Source of the DNA: Lingula anatina
Lineage: Eukaryota; Brachiopoda; Lingulata; Lingulida; Lingulidae
DNA length: 64,000 nucleotides
Assembly: GCF_001039355.2 (NCBI RefSeq)
Contig: NW_019774903.1
Coordinates: 134,526-198,525 of the forward strand
Direction of reading: 5' to 3'
Both the position numbers and the translations under genes were made by a program. Positions 9,702 to 21,400 of the stretch are shown here, piece by piece. A model generated the notes under the pieces. It saw only the letters and a program-made list of their open reading frames with translations. It made no database searches and had not been told where the DNA came from. Each line of letters opens with the position of its first letter. Position 1 is the first letter of the stretch.

Positions 9702-12233
9702 TTAAACGACGACCTTGTTTCTTTTGAGTGCCATTCTTAACTTTTTCCAAAACAGGTCTTGATCTCTTTGGTTGTCAGACCATTCTAAATAACTTTTTGA
9801 TTTGAATAAATGAAACAAAGTCTCATTCATTTCACGAAATGGGATGTCCTCTAACAAAACTAGAACAAGAACGTCTTTTCCCTCATCAAACAAACGCATG
9901 CGCGCCATTTTCATTTCAAAGTAACACCAGTTGCTACGCACGAAATTCCTGGTTATAACTAAAACTGTTTTTCTGCTTTGTGAGATGGATTGGATAATAT
10001 TTTCCTCGATGTCTTCACCAGGTAGGAAGTCACGATGATGAAGACATAAACGGAGTCGGTCTTCCTCGGCTTCTGCGTCTTCTAGATTGGGTTGCAGTTG
10101 TCTGTACACCCACTTGTAGTCTTCCTTGCTGAAGGCCACAAAGGCGTCATACTGATGCCTATCATCTCCGTGAACTTTTTCGTATTCCTTGCGTCTGATT
10201 CGTAATTTGTAAAAGAAATACTTAATTTCCCACCTGAATCTGTAATAAACTGCAAAGGCGACAATGACAACGATTACCAGTGAAACAATAACTGACACGA
10301 GTGTCAAAGTAAATCGAGAAGCGCACGTGACTTTCAAATGTCCAACGATTGCATCAAGTTGTTTTATACTAACGATGCTTCCATTCTTTAGGGTGCATTG
10401 ATAGTCATCTTGATCGACAAAATGCACTTTTGTTGTTTGCATCCAGACGAAAAATTGTTCAGTCTCACAAATGCACTGCAACGGATTTCCCGCCAAATTT
10501 ACGACCACATCCACCAACCTTTCTCGGGATTGCACGTCGTCTAATACTGATCTCATTTTTTCATTCAAAGAGTCCAGATTATTGTGTGCGAGATCCAAGA
10601 AAGATACGTTTTTCAGGTCTAAAGTTAGTCCTTCCGAAGTAAGATAATTGTTTCTCAGTACCACTGTCTTTAGTTTGGTATTATTGTTGAACAAAATTGG
10701 GGATACCTTTTCCACATCGTTGGAAGATAAATCCACGTACGTCAAATTGACGAGCCACGGAAAAGGACTTGGGTATGAACCATTTGTTATAGTGTCAGAA
10801 TGTCCTAGTTTATTATTCTGCAGATGTAAAAATTGTGTTGTAGAAAAATTATATAAGAACGTCTCGCTGATTTTTGAGCAGCGGTTACCTGAGAGGTCGA
10901 GAGTACGCATCTCTTGAAACGAGCTACCTACTACTTCCCATGGTCCATTCCATTCATAGAAATTATTGTTTGATATGTTTAGAAACTTAAGAGACGTTGC
11001 ATTATGAGCAATGATGTGGTTGAGCGGATATTGTAATTTGTTGTTATTGATGTCAAAGACCTCTAAATTCGGGGGCGCAACACAATTAAATGTGTACTCT
11101 CCACGTCTTAATTGCTGTTTAAACTGTACCTCAGGTTTAGATCTAGATGTCCAGCTCCAGTTGAGGTACTTCAGGTGTTGCAAATGGCTTAAGTCATACG
11201 CTGGCTTGAGTGCGTTAAGAAATGTGTTGTCGGCAAGCGAGAGGGTTTCTAAATGTTCCACGTACACGTGCGTGTTTGGTTCAAGATCTGATATGAAATT
11301 AGTGTCGAGAGTTAAATGTTTTAATGTTGTAATGTTCTGGAGATAATGAAAAACACGACTACTGTACAACATGTAAGTTCTATCTTCTGGAGACGTTGTT
11401 GCATTCAATATTAGCCGCTCTAAAGATGAATTTTGTAGTCCATAAAAGACACCTCCAAGTCTTTTTAATCCAAGATATTTGTTACCTGAAAGATCAAGAG
11501 TCTTGATCGTTGGTAGAAAGCTGAAAGTAAAGTTATCGATCTTATACAGTTCACAAAACGCTAGGTCGAGATGTTCCACTTGTGAATTGCGTAAATTGTA
11601 AAAAACATTTTTGTTTAACTTCTTTAGGCTGCAGCGTCCGTCATCTCCAGAAAAATCCAATAAACGCAACGTTTTTAGAGAAGCAAATCCTGGGCCAAGA
11701 ACAGAATTCTCCATATTTAGTCCGTCAAGATATAGTTCTTTTATACCCGTCAGGTCTTTGAAGGCTTCGTCAGGGTAGTTTTCGTTAGGTTTTGGGTAAC
11801 GGTTGGTGTTGTTTTTTACGTCTAACCATTGTAATTGGGGCAGATTTTTAAAAGCCCCTCGGGGAAATGACTCGTAATCCATGTGTAAGTAGTTAGAGCG
11901 TAGATTCAACACGCGTAAATTAGGGACGTCTACAAATGCACCCAACTCCAGTGAACCTATGCGATTGTCCGACAGGTTTAGGCGACTTAGATTACGAAGA
12001 TGAGCGAAATTACCCGACCTTATCCTGGTGATGCGATTGTAGGATAAATCTATCTCCGTGACATTGGCTGGAATTCCATGTGGGACCCCGTACAGCTTAC
12101 TATTCGAGCAGTTGTATAGGACATAACGGCGCAGTGAGTCGTTATGGATGGTACAGTGGCGATGGCTGTGACAAACTCGCCACCCCAGTGACGCAGTGAT
12201 GAGAACCAGCGCAGTCAAAATTTTACAAAACAT
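9702..12233 (-). CDS. Toll-like receptor copy 3, intact
   Basis: A single-exon receptor of 843 residues. It has a signal peptide (about 1-23), an N-terminal Cys region, some 20 leucine-rich repeats with LxxLxLxxN motifs (for instance NLSRLNLSDNRI and HLDLAF), and one C-terminal LRR cap with a CxC and a later Cys. A membrane segment follows (about 641-664), then a basic linker and a TIR domain (about 695-843) with box 1 YDAFVAFS, box 2 RDFLPGE and box 3 FW. This is the vertebrate-like, single-cysteine-cluster layout. The protein would bind ligand at the cell surface or in endosomes and signal through TIR adaptors such as MyD88 to NF-kappaB; ligand and adaptor are inferred from the family. The start has a signal peptide directly after it and a TATA box about 55 bases upstream. 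Confidence 0.95.
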   Translation of the reverse strand: MFCKILTALVLITASLGWRVCHSHRHCTIHNDSLRRYVLYNCSNSKLYGVPHGIPANVTEIDLSYNRITRIRSGNFAHLRNLSRLNLSDNRIGSLELGAFVDVPNLRVLNLRSNYLHMDYESFPRGAFKNLPQLQWLDVKNNTNRYPKPNENYPDEAFKDLTGIKELYLDGLNMENSVLGPGFASLKTLRLLDFSGDDGRCSLKKLNKNVFYNLRNSQVEHLDLAFCELYKIDNFTFSFLPTIKTLDLSGNKYLGLKRLGGVFYGLQNSSLERLILNATTSPEDRTYMLYSSRVFHYLQNITTLKHLTLDTNFISDLEPNTHVYVEHLETLSLADNTFLNALKPAYDLSHLQHLKYLNWSWTSRSKPEVQFKQQLRRGEYTFNCVAPPNLEVFDINNNKLQYPLNHIIAHNATSLKFLNISNNNFYEWNGPWEVVGSSFQEMRTLDLSGNRCSKISETFLYNFSTTQFLHLQNNKLGHSDTITNGSYPSPFPWLVNLTYVDLSSNDVEKVSPILFNNNTKLKTVVLRNNYLTSEGLTLDLKNVSFLDLAHNNLDSLNEKMRSVLDDVQSRERLVDVVVNLAGNPLQCICETEQFFVWMQTTKVHFVDQDDYQCTLKNGSIVSIKQLDAIVGHLKVTCASRFTLTLVSVIVSLVIVVIVAFAVYYRFRWEIKYFFYKLRIRRKEYEKVHGDDRHQYDAFVAFSKEDYKWVYRQLQPNLEDAEAEEDRLRLCLHHRDFLPGEDIEENIIQSISQSRKTVLVITRNFVRSNWCYFEMKMARMRLFDEGKDVLVLVLLEDIPFREMNETLFHLFKSKSYLEWSDNQRDQDLFWKKLRMALKRNKVVV

Positions 12234-12285
12234 GCTCAGTGTGTAGAGTTTGGTCAGAAACTATTTCGTTTTGAAAAACGATTCT

Positions 12286-12293
12286 CTTTTATA
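12286..12293 (-). promoter_or_regulatory. TATA box of TLR copy 3
   Basis: TATAAAAG on the minus strand about 55 bases before the start codon, conserved in place with copy 2. Confidence 0.6.
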
Positions 12294-12565
12294 CATGTAG
12301 CAGCGATTTCTTTCGTTTTCTAATGTATGCGTTTCCAAAATTCTGCAATTCCTGTTATTAATAAAGGAATAATACAAGAGAATTTTTCTTCATAGGATGC
12401 TTGAAACCGGGAATCATCCGGCTCTTTTGTTACACCACCAGTTACATTATATAACGTTGTTTACAATATGAAATGACCAGAATAACAGTTCATTGAGGTC
12501 GTGATTTTGTTTATTTACCTATAACCCCTTTAATTTGCCACTGAAATGCGACGGATGTACCTGCA

Positions 12566-12840
12566 GATAAAAAAGAGTATCTGACGTGTAAAGAATACAA
12601 GTATTCATAAAAATATGACCAAGTTGTAAACCTACCGAAAGAAACTAACTGGCATCCGCCTATTCACGTTTTTTTTTTTTCAGATAGAGGAATGTCTTAA
12701 AAAGAGAGAAACGCCGAGATTAATCGATGAAAATACAATGGGGGTTACTCAATGTCGTTACTACTTCCTCGTTCCTAAAAGGGAACAGCAGAACGCCAAA
12801 AATCGAAAAACAGCTGTAGTGGAATTTCCCAGTTATTCCC
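12566..12840. repeat. Third diverged copy of the 240-bp TLR-flank unit
   Basis: Shares GAGTATCTGACGTG and ACTTCCTCGTT with the pair at 7383-7855. It ends with GGAATTTCCC (12821-12830), a kappaB-like decamer about 590 bases upstream of the copy 3 start codon. The following CCTCCATTTGGGTC also occurs at 1872, marking the edge of the duplicated unit. Confidence 0.5.
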
Positions 12841-13087
12841 CTCCCCCTCCCCCCGGAAGCTAGTTAAGGAATCCGTCTTCCCTCCATTTGGGTCTTTTTT
12901 TTAACGTCAAATTGCCCTCTGAATGTAGCAACACACACACGAACTCACACGAAGCAATGTTCTAAGCACTTGCATGTATGCATGAAGTTTCTATGTCTGC
13001 GAGTTAAACGGGTATGCCCTTTTACTCATATCTGTGTATTACATTTTATTCTCGTTTTTAATGATCTTATTAAAGAGTTCAACATGT

Positions 13088-13093
<6 letters not shown>

Positions 13094-13142
<49 letters not shown>

Positions 13143-13305
13143 GGATGCATATATTTTATCTTTCATCTCTAAGAGGTGGCTAATAATAATAATAATAATA
13201 ATTATTTGGGAGAAAACTGGGTTGCATCCAATTAAGAAGTCATTAAAACTTTTAGGGAGGTTGGTAGGTTTTTTCATTTTTCTTTTCTTTTTTTTTTTTT
13301 TTTTT
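13094..13305. repeat. Microsatellite cluster
   Basis: (AT)n at 13094-13138, (AAT)n at about 13181-13200 and a long T-run at about 13285-13305, in the intergenic space between TLR copy 3 and the 3' end of WDR90. Confidence 0.9.
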
Positions 13306-13472
13306 GCTTTTCTTCCTGTTTTGAAAAGTTAAAATTGGATTCATAACTTTTTACGATTTCTACATTTTTCTTATCCGCAAAGAAATTCAAGCTCTTTGGT
13401 TAGAGCAATCGACCGTTGTTTTTGCTTGTTCGTTGATTTTAAAACAAGCTTTTCTTTCACTTATATTGTAAA

Positions 13473-13967
13473 TCACGACAAGCGTATGCCTTCGGGAGCA
13501 TTAAATGGAAAGGGAAGTAACGCAAAGAAAATAAATATCTGGATCAATCGTTCATTTGCTGTTCTGTTACAGTATATAAGCTTAGTACTTCCCTTTTTAC
13601 AATTAAAAATAACACGGCTTATGGAGTGTTGAAAGTAAACAAATATCTGAATCAATCTTTCATTTTCAGATCTATACGCAAAGTACTTCCCTTTTCCGAT
13701 CAACAATAACGCACCTCTTGGAGTATTGTGCTGAGGTATATTTGGAATGGGAATGAGCCCTAACGCCTTCTTATCAAGTGGTCTGCTACGCGGTCCTAAC
13801 ATGCGTTTTACCCCCTTAAACAACTTCTCAACAATTTCGCTTCTTGACGAAGTTAATATTGGCCGTATCGAACGAAGCTGAATCTCTAACGCAAAAGCTA
13901 GGCTACTGTAATTAAAGTTGCCAATCTCCAAAAGGGGACCGGTCCAGTCAAATTGTTGTTTTATCAA
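13473..13967 (-). CDS. Unrecognised 164-codon open frame with an internal duplication
   Basis: The C-terminal half contains two related segments, both with NERLIQIF. They come from a roughly 115-bp tandem duplication in the DNA (about 13505-13620 and 13625-13735). The N-terminal half (SSRSEIVEKLFKGVKRM) resembles ordinary coding sequence, but I recognise no family. It could be an exon fragment, a transposon relic or chance. Confidence 0.2.
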   Translation of the reverse strand: MIKQQFDWTGPLLEIGNFNYSSLAFALEIQLRSIRPILTSSRSEIVEKLFKGVKRMLGPRSRPLDKKALGLIPIPNIPQHNTPRGALLLIGKGKYFAYRSENERLIQIFVYFQHSISRVIFNCKKGSTKLIYCNRTANERLIQIFIFFALLPFPFNAPEGIRLS

Positions 13968-14399
13968 ACTCCTTTAAAATAATAAACCAATACCGAGTTT
14001 GGCTTTTTTTTCAATTAACGTGACAGCCCAGTGTAGACCTAATCATTGCTCCTAGGGTGTATTTACCTTAAATACCATGTAGTTAACGATAAATATACCT
14101 TACAATAAATACGTTTTAACGATCTTGTACAGGCCAGCAGCAAGCAATTTCAAAAGAGGGTATTTAACATTGAATGCTTTGTGTACTTAGATCAAATTTT
14201 ACCCAGAATGGGCTTTTTCTGACAAAAAGGGCGATTCTTTCTGACCCCCTCCCCAACGGGCCTGTTTAATGATGGGTCTTTGTAAAATGCACTAGTACCT
14301 ACAAGTTTTTTTGTTTTCCATTTACTAAACAGATGTGAAACATATAGTAACTAAGGCATATCAACCATGAAAAGAAATTTGCAACACATGGTCTTTCTT

Positions 14400-14782
14400 G
14401 TGTTTATTTATTTTACAGTATTTAAAAATCCTCAATAAAACATGGATGAATAATTACATTGCTACACTCAGTTGTATCAAGTAAAAAACTAGAATAAATC
14501 ACATTCACCATATATTTATTTTTAAAAACATTGACATATAGAAGAAACTATATACAACATAAAGCAACATAATGCAAAAAAAAAAAAAAAAAAAAAATGT
14601 AGAATTCATAAGCAAAATCTGTACAAATATTTTCATACACTCAAGTAAAAATCAGTAAGATTTAATTTCCATAAAATTACAATAATGAATTCTAGCTGCC
14701 TTTCCCTTTCAGTTCTCGATACAAATAAATTTAATATTTATAATCATAATTGAGTTCTCTTTTCTGTCATAGTCCTCACATT
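14400..14782 (-). other. WDR90: Probable 3' UTR of WDR90
   Basis: AT-rich stretch just after the WDR90 stop. Minus-strand AATAAA signals can be read at about 14402-14411, about 375 bases after the stop codon. The A-run at 14577-14597 on the plus strand is a T-run in the transcript. Confidence 0.5.
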
Positions 14783-17700
14783 TTATAGCGTAACCCTCCA
14801 TACAATCAACTCCCCATATGCTATGGAGAACAGAAGGCTCCCATTGGGTGAAAATCTCACCAAGTGGACCGCGTCGCTGTGGCCTACAAAGTCTTGAAAA
14901 CTGCCTTCAAAGTAATCCATCAGTTTCACCAGGCGCTCTGAATGAAACAAAATAAAAAAATACATTTTATTATCAAAATCCAAGAAAAATTTTAGATCTT
15001 CATCTCCCGAGATCTAAGTATACTTTTTTCCTTGTTTTTCCTCCTACGTGTAACAAAAGGAAACTTTCAATTTACTGCCATTATACATGTATTACACTAT
15101 ACTACTTCCTCTTGGGCCCCATTCAGAATAGGGGACTAACTAGTCTGAGGGTCAAATATGGCCAACCCACTTGAATACTTCCCCACGGGATATCTTTTCA
15201 GTGTCTATTAGCGGATTAGACAGCAAGCTTTGTAGTGGGTCGCCGTATAAGACCCTCGGACTACGTAGTTAGTACCCTATTCTGAATGGGACATAGTATA
15301 TATAACCAATTCAGTCTAAGACTCCATTTCCACAGATTTTAGATCGATCTATCCCTGTGGGGAGGCTCACTAGATTACTGTCAGCTTAGCCGGCTTAAAT
15401 GTCTGTCCCGCCTACTGAAAGCTGTAAGGGGGGTAATTAACTTTGGTGCCGCTCGGCTGACTGCAATTTAGCGTGAACCCCCAGGGAGTTAGGTCTATCT
15501 AAATCTTAATCTCTGGATCAATCTAAATCTCTGGGAATACACCCTAAGGCGACTCACCGTTCACAGCCAGTCCAACCAGACTGCCAGTGGGGGAGAGATC
15601 CATGCTACTGGCCCAGTGTGTTAGGGCGGCAGTTCTCACCACCTGAACAAGAAATATGGCACAAGATACAGTACAGAAAATATAATGGTATTTTACTGCT
15701 TAAAATAAATTATTCATAGCTAATATCTGCAAAATTTGCAGTCCAATATTTGGTCTTTCTACATGTAGAAATCTATCTAAAATCCTATTTTTACCTGTTG
15801 TTGTGAAGACCTGTTACATGTAAAAGAGGATTCTCTTCTATTTTTCTATCATTTCCCCTCAAGGTGTTTACTTTTTCTTACATAATTATACCATTAAAGA
15901 GAAAACAATCAGAGTCAATAAACAGTAACACTAATCACACACACAAAAAGATTATCCTGCATTAAATTTTACCTTCCTCTGTGCCATACTATAGAAATGG
16001 ACCAGCTTCTGCATGCCATACCCAGTGTACACTATGATGTCTGGTTCATCCAAAGAGAACCTGGCCAGACTGGGAGGCAACAGGGAGTAGGAATTCTGGG
16101 GACAGACAGACAGACAGACAGACAGACAGTTGCTATGGTTACAGTGTACTTCTTTATAAACTTTAATCTATTATTTCAATATACAAAATTCACTCTGTAA
16201 AATTTTTTTCGGCTATAGAGTAAGATTATTTTAAATAATAAAAATGTTAAACCACTTTGATGGACTATGTTTCAAAAATAGTTAAATGTGAATATATTAC
16301 ATTTTTCTCAACCAAATTATAATAAGTTGAGTTTTAGGCTATGTTCTATCCTGGAGTAAGCCCAGATATTAATATTATTTTCATCTGTACATATATATTT
16401 AAAAGGACGAAAATAACATTTTGAAAGAGTTAAAACACTTCTTTGTTCAATATTGTCTGAACAAAGTATCACGTAATCTTGTAACCCAAAAAGTCGACAT
16501 TTTATTAGATCTATGAAATTCATTCAAACTGATGAAATTATTTTTTCATTATTCAATACAAGTTATCTCTTTCATTGCTAATAAGAATGCGCTTTTATAT
16601 AGAAACTTTATATAAATAAAAAAAATATTTTTCAGAATTAAACAAATCTACCTCATCTCCTTTCTTGAGAACAGTGCCATCTGGTGTGAATCCAGGAGCA
16701 GGAAAGGTCAACCAGTCCACTAACTCACAGAAGTCCTTGGTCCAGTCTGCTGACCACACACTAACCCGGCGGTCAGCACTGGTGGCCAGCCACAGAGAGG
16801 GGGCACTGATACCAAAGTTACTGTCCTGAAAAATGAAAGACAGATGGAAAAATTAAGTAGAAACAACCTAGACACAGCAATGCATATATAATTTTAACTA
16901 AATGCTAAAGTTTAAATTTAGCACAGCTAGGAACAGGGGTGGATCCAGAGATATTTTCTAACAGTCTTCCAAACTATCTTTGTTGATCCATCCTCCATTT
17001 TTGACCGTCTTCCGACAGAAAAAATTAGATGCCTGTCAATGTAAACTTGAAAATCTGAACGTCTTCCGGAAGACCCAGAAGACGGCCTAAGGCTTCGTTC
17101 ACATGCAATGTCTATTTTCTAAATTCTATTTTCTATTCACGCTATCTTATGATCACGGTCTGTGCACTGAATATCCCGCCGCGTAATTACTGGCAGCGCG
17201 AGCCAGTTACTTATAGTAACTTATAGTAACTGGCTCTCGCGCTGCCAGTAATTACGCCGCGGGATATTCAGTGCACAGACCGTGATCATAAGACATACCG
17301 AAAATAGAAAATAGAATTTAGAAAATAGACATTGCATGTGAACGAAGCCTAAATCCGCCCCTGAGGAAGATGCATAATTTGTTCAACTCAAATTTGTCAA
17401 CAATTTGACTCATTGGCACATATTTCTACTAAGTAAAATTTATTCCCACATACAAGACAAAAATTATGAACAGGATTTATGCAGTACTATTTATTAAATG
17501 TATATAACAAACTGTAAAGGATACACAACAATATTAAACCACTACTTATAAGCCTGAAAATATCAATACATGGAAGTATTTAAAACATAACTGCAAAGTA
17601 ATTAGTATAAAAGGTTCTGGACCAACATACCTCCTTTAATGTGACATCAATGTTGGTGATGGGAGCTCCCTTGTGGTCACTGATCACCCTGACAGTCATC

Positions 17701-18397
17701 CCCGTGGTGGGACTACTGACCGCTATGAGGCCGTCACTGCCACCTGACAGCAACATACGACCTAGGGGAGACAAAGAGCATGTCTCAGTTTTGTTAATAT
17801 CAGAAGTTTTACCAAAATCTAAAATTTATTTTAACAGTTTGAAATTCAATTTACATGGGTGACACTATTCTTCATTTATAAATGATTTAAAAAAAGAATA
17901 AAACCGAAAAAATAAACATATTTTCTGATATGTTCGTTCTCGTTGCAACCAAGGGCTTGTCTTAAAATAAAATTATGAGTATGAAACAGAAACTACTCTG
18001 AAATTCACTTTTTTAAACAAATCAAATTTTCACAAATGTTACAGTAAACTCCTTCAAAAGTTGAAAATTTTCTGCAGTCTGCCATGTAACCAAAAGAACA
18101 GGGATTAAGCCAAAACCATCAGTCTTACCATCTGAGGAAAAGTTGATGGCGGTGACGGTGACAGCGTGAGGATGCATCTTGAGGATCAGCTCCACTTTAT
18201 TCAGGTCAAACATCCTCACTGTGCCATCGCTGTATCCCGCAGCCACATGTGGAAGTAGTAGTTTACTAGGCTCTCTAGAGTGGGACACCACTGGCGCACT
18301 GGTGCCGAGGTTACTGACAGTGGTTCTGGTGCTTTGGTCGGATCTTGGTGGTGCAAAACACAGACAAGTACAGGCCTGGAATAAAGATTGAAAAAAG

Positions 18398-18437
<40 letters not shown>

Positions 18438-21400
18438 CCTCTTTTACACTTGCACTGGTTGTATAAATACCAATCCAAAGGTAATTTATACAAGATTCTG
18501 TTTACCTGCTCCATGACTTGAAACTGTAGTGTCTGCTCCCTGTCGTGTACAGACCACATTCTGAGACTACCGTCATCCCCACATGTGGCAAACAGGTCAT
18601 CATTGGCAAAGGCTAAGCCATTGACCTACAAAGGGAATGTAAGATTTACAACATGATATCTAAAATGTACTTTAGGTTTACAACTGCATGGTAAATGTTT
18701 GCCAAACATATTCCAATTTAAGAAAGTTCATGTTTTTTTAAATCAAAATTATCATTTAACACTTTTAACACAAATATTAAAATTCTTTCCATAACACACA
18801 TGTTAATGAGAGTGTAATATACCAGTATATATAAAAGAGACATAGGAAATGTCAGAGACTCCTTACTTTGGTCATATGTCCTGTGACCAGTCTTATGGAT
18901 GTCCTCTCTGTCCAGTTGATGTACCACAGTGTTCCTGTCTCTGTGCCAACTATACCCTGGAAAACACACAGAATACATTGTACTCGATATAAAAATAATA
19001 GTACAGAATTTGGAAAAGAACCATAAAACACATCAAAGTGGTAGGTAATTGCTTTATATCTCAGTAAATTCTTTCTTATTAAAATAATGCAATTCAGGCT
19101 GGTTTCTTTGGGGTGTGAAATAAAAATCTTAAGTATAAGTACTTTTTAACCAAAAAACAATTTCACATTTTTTTCAAACATAACATCAATTCTACGGAAA
19201 AAATTTTTCATAATTTTGAAATATGACATTGTTAATTATCCAGATAAGTTGATTAATCTTTTTGCAAAATCAAAACCATGAACTAAAATAAACAACAAAC
19301 TGGGCTTAAAGCAGCAGCAAAATATTTTACATTTTCTTTAGTGAAATATGGCTAAAAGTTACTCAGTCAGAATGAGCACAACCAGATAAAATGCAATGGA
19401 ACCAAGTTCCATTGAAGCCAATTAGTTCCAACATGAGTCGTCCACTGTATGTTGCATACCGTGATTGACAAGTAGTTGTAATGAACTTATACCACGGCTG
19501 GTTCTTCTAACAATAGGATGAACACACCGAAGTGCATGAAAATACAGGCAAGCCTGTATGCAAAATACAAGCGCCAGCCATGGCATAACTGACAAAAGTA
19601 GTCTACCCACCATGTCTAAAGTGTCGTCAAAGGCAGCACACGAGATGGGGCCGTCCAGATTCATCTCATCCTCCATGGTCAGCCCCTCTTGTCTCATGGT
19701 GTAGTGACTTCCTGGTAACTTTAACTCTCCAATACCAACCACTGACCACAGACGGAGGTTGTGGCCAACACTACCGGTCACTAGGCGACCACTGCGGCAA
19801 ACTACTGCACCTGAGAGTGGAGAAAAATAATAATCATAATTTTAAAATGTTCATGTCTGAGTGAAATAAATAGCCATCAAAGCAAGGTACTTATTGCTCA
19901 TTTTAAAGAAATAGTGACAATGGCTATCCATTTTACCAATAAACTGACATGTCTATTTGTCAGTCACTTGCATAAATAATGGAAAAATAAGGAAAAGTTT
20001 AGTCATTGTACGACTAAATCACAAATCCAAATCAAAACAACATACACAGTGACAGCAGTGTAATGTATTGGGTCAAAATATCAAAATTACTAGTTGGAAG
20101 GGAACAGCAGCAATTTTCAATAAGTATGCCTACTAGTCCTAGTGACAAGCAACCGGGTCAAGGGTTTAAGGGACCAAAAGTGTCAGCCAACCAATTTAAC
20201 AAAATTTTACCTATTTCTGTGCCATCTGTCTCAAAATGCATGAAGCAGGAATTGTGCCTTGTGTCCCAGGCTGTGACTTTGCCATTGTTAGTGGTGATGT
20301 ACAGGGTGCTGTCTCCTCCATAGCATGCTGCTGTGAAGTCCACCTGACCACTCCCCTAGTTAGATATTGATTTTCTGCTTTATCACCAAACAAAATCAAT
20401 GTTTCAGTATTGTCTTTGTAGTGAATAATTAGTTTGTTTATTGTGTTGTCAGTGTAATTTTTTGTTTGTTTTATTGTCAGTTATTTTAAATAATCTTAAA
20501 CATATTATAAGCCACATAGATATTTCCTCAGAGTACATCATGAAAGAATTTATCAATTTATGGTGTTATTATTATCACAAAACAAAACAAAAAACAAAAA
20601 AGTGAATACTAATTCTATATTATGTGACAGCAAAGTCAGCCAGTCTACTTGGTAATATCCAAGGTTAAATTCAAAACATGGCATAATTCTACCATAAGGC
20701 TAAAACCAAAAATATTCCAATATTGAAAGCGACAATTTCAAAATGTCCCCCCCCTGCCTTACCATGTGATGTGTCTGTAGCACCTCCTCTGGTACCTCTG
20801 CCTCATGGACATTCAGCACCACGTCAGCTCCCGTCTCGTCTAGCAACCAGAACAGCACACTCCCGTTCTGCCCCACTGTGACAAACTCATTCATGGTGTA
20901 AGGGTCAAAGGTCAGCTGGTGTATGGGGAGGGAGGTGTGGGAGGTGGTGAGAACAGCATAGGTCTTAGTATCCCATACCACAACTGAGCATTCTCTGTAG
21001 TCACCTGATAGAAAAAGGAAAGACAAGCACTTTATCTGTGATTATCATATTTGTCTCATCCTATCACCTTGATCCCTGGATAGCTTGCTTCTTCGAGTCT
21101 GGTGCTGATATTACAAAAGAAATAAAGGTTGATAGTTTGTTCAAGTGTTAGGGCCAAAATTCTAAATTCCTTTTTTTCAATGCAGAGGAAATTTGCAGTT
21201 CGTCATTAAAATAAAGTACATATTGTATTTAAAAATCAGACATTTCTTACTTTCTTCTAAAATTTATAATGTAATAACTTATGTGCATCTTTTTTCTTTT
21301 TTATCTTTAGGTTAAAACCACATTCTGTCAGCAGGGGCTGGTTTCAACAAAGAACTACAGACTGAAAATTAGTCGTAATATGGCCACAGTTCTCTTTCAA

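Noticed and set aside
10430-11346. Plus-strand open frames inside TLR copy 3, and similar ones at 662-907 and 4649-4897
   Set aside because: Antisense shadows of the conserved LRR coding region; they recur only because the gene is duplicated.
12970-13332. 120-codon plus-strand open frame and its antisense partner
   Set aside because: Both run through the (AT)n and (AAT)n microsatellites and poly-T; low-complexity artefacts.
13386-13440. tRNA-like box A (CTTTGGTTAGAGCAATCGA)
   Set aside because: No acceptable box B or stems downstream; too weak to call a tRNA or SINE head.
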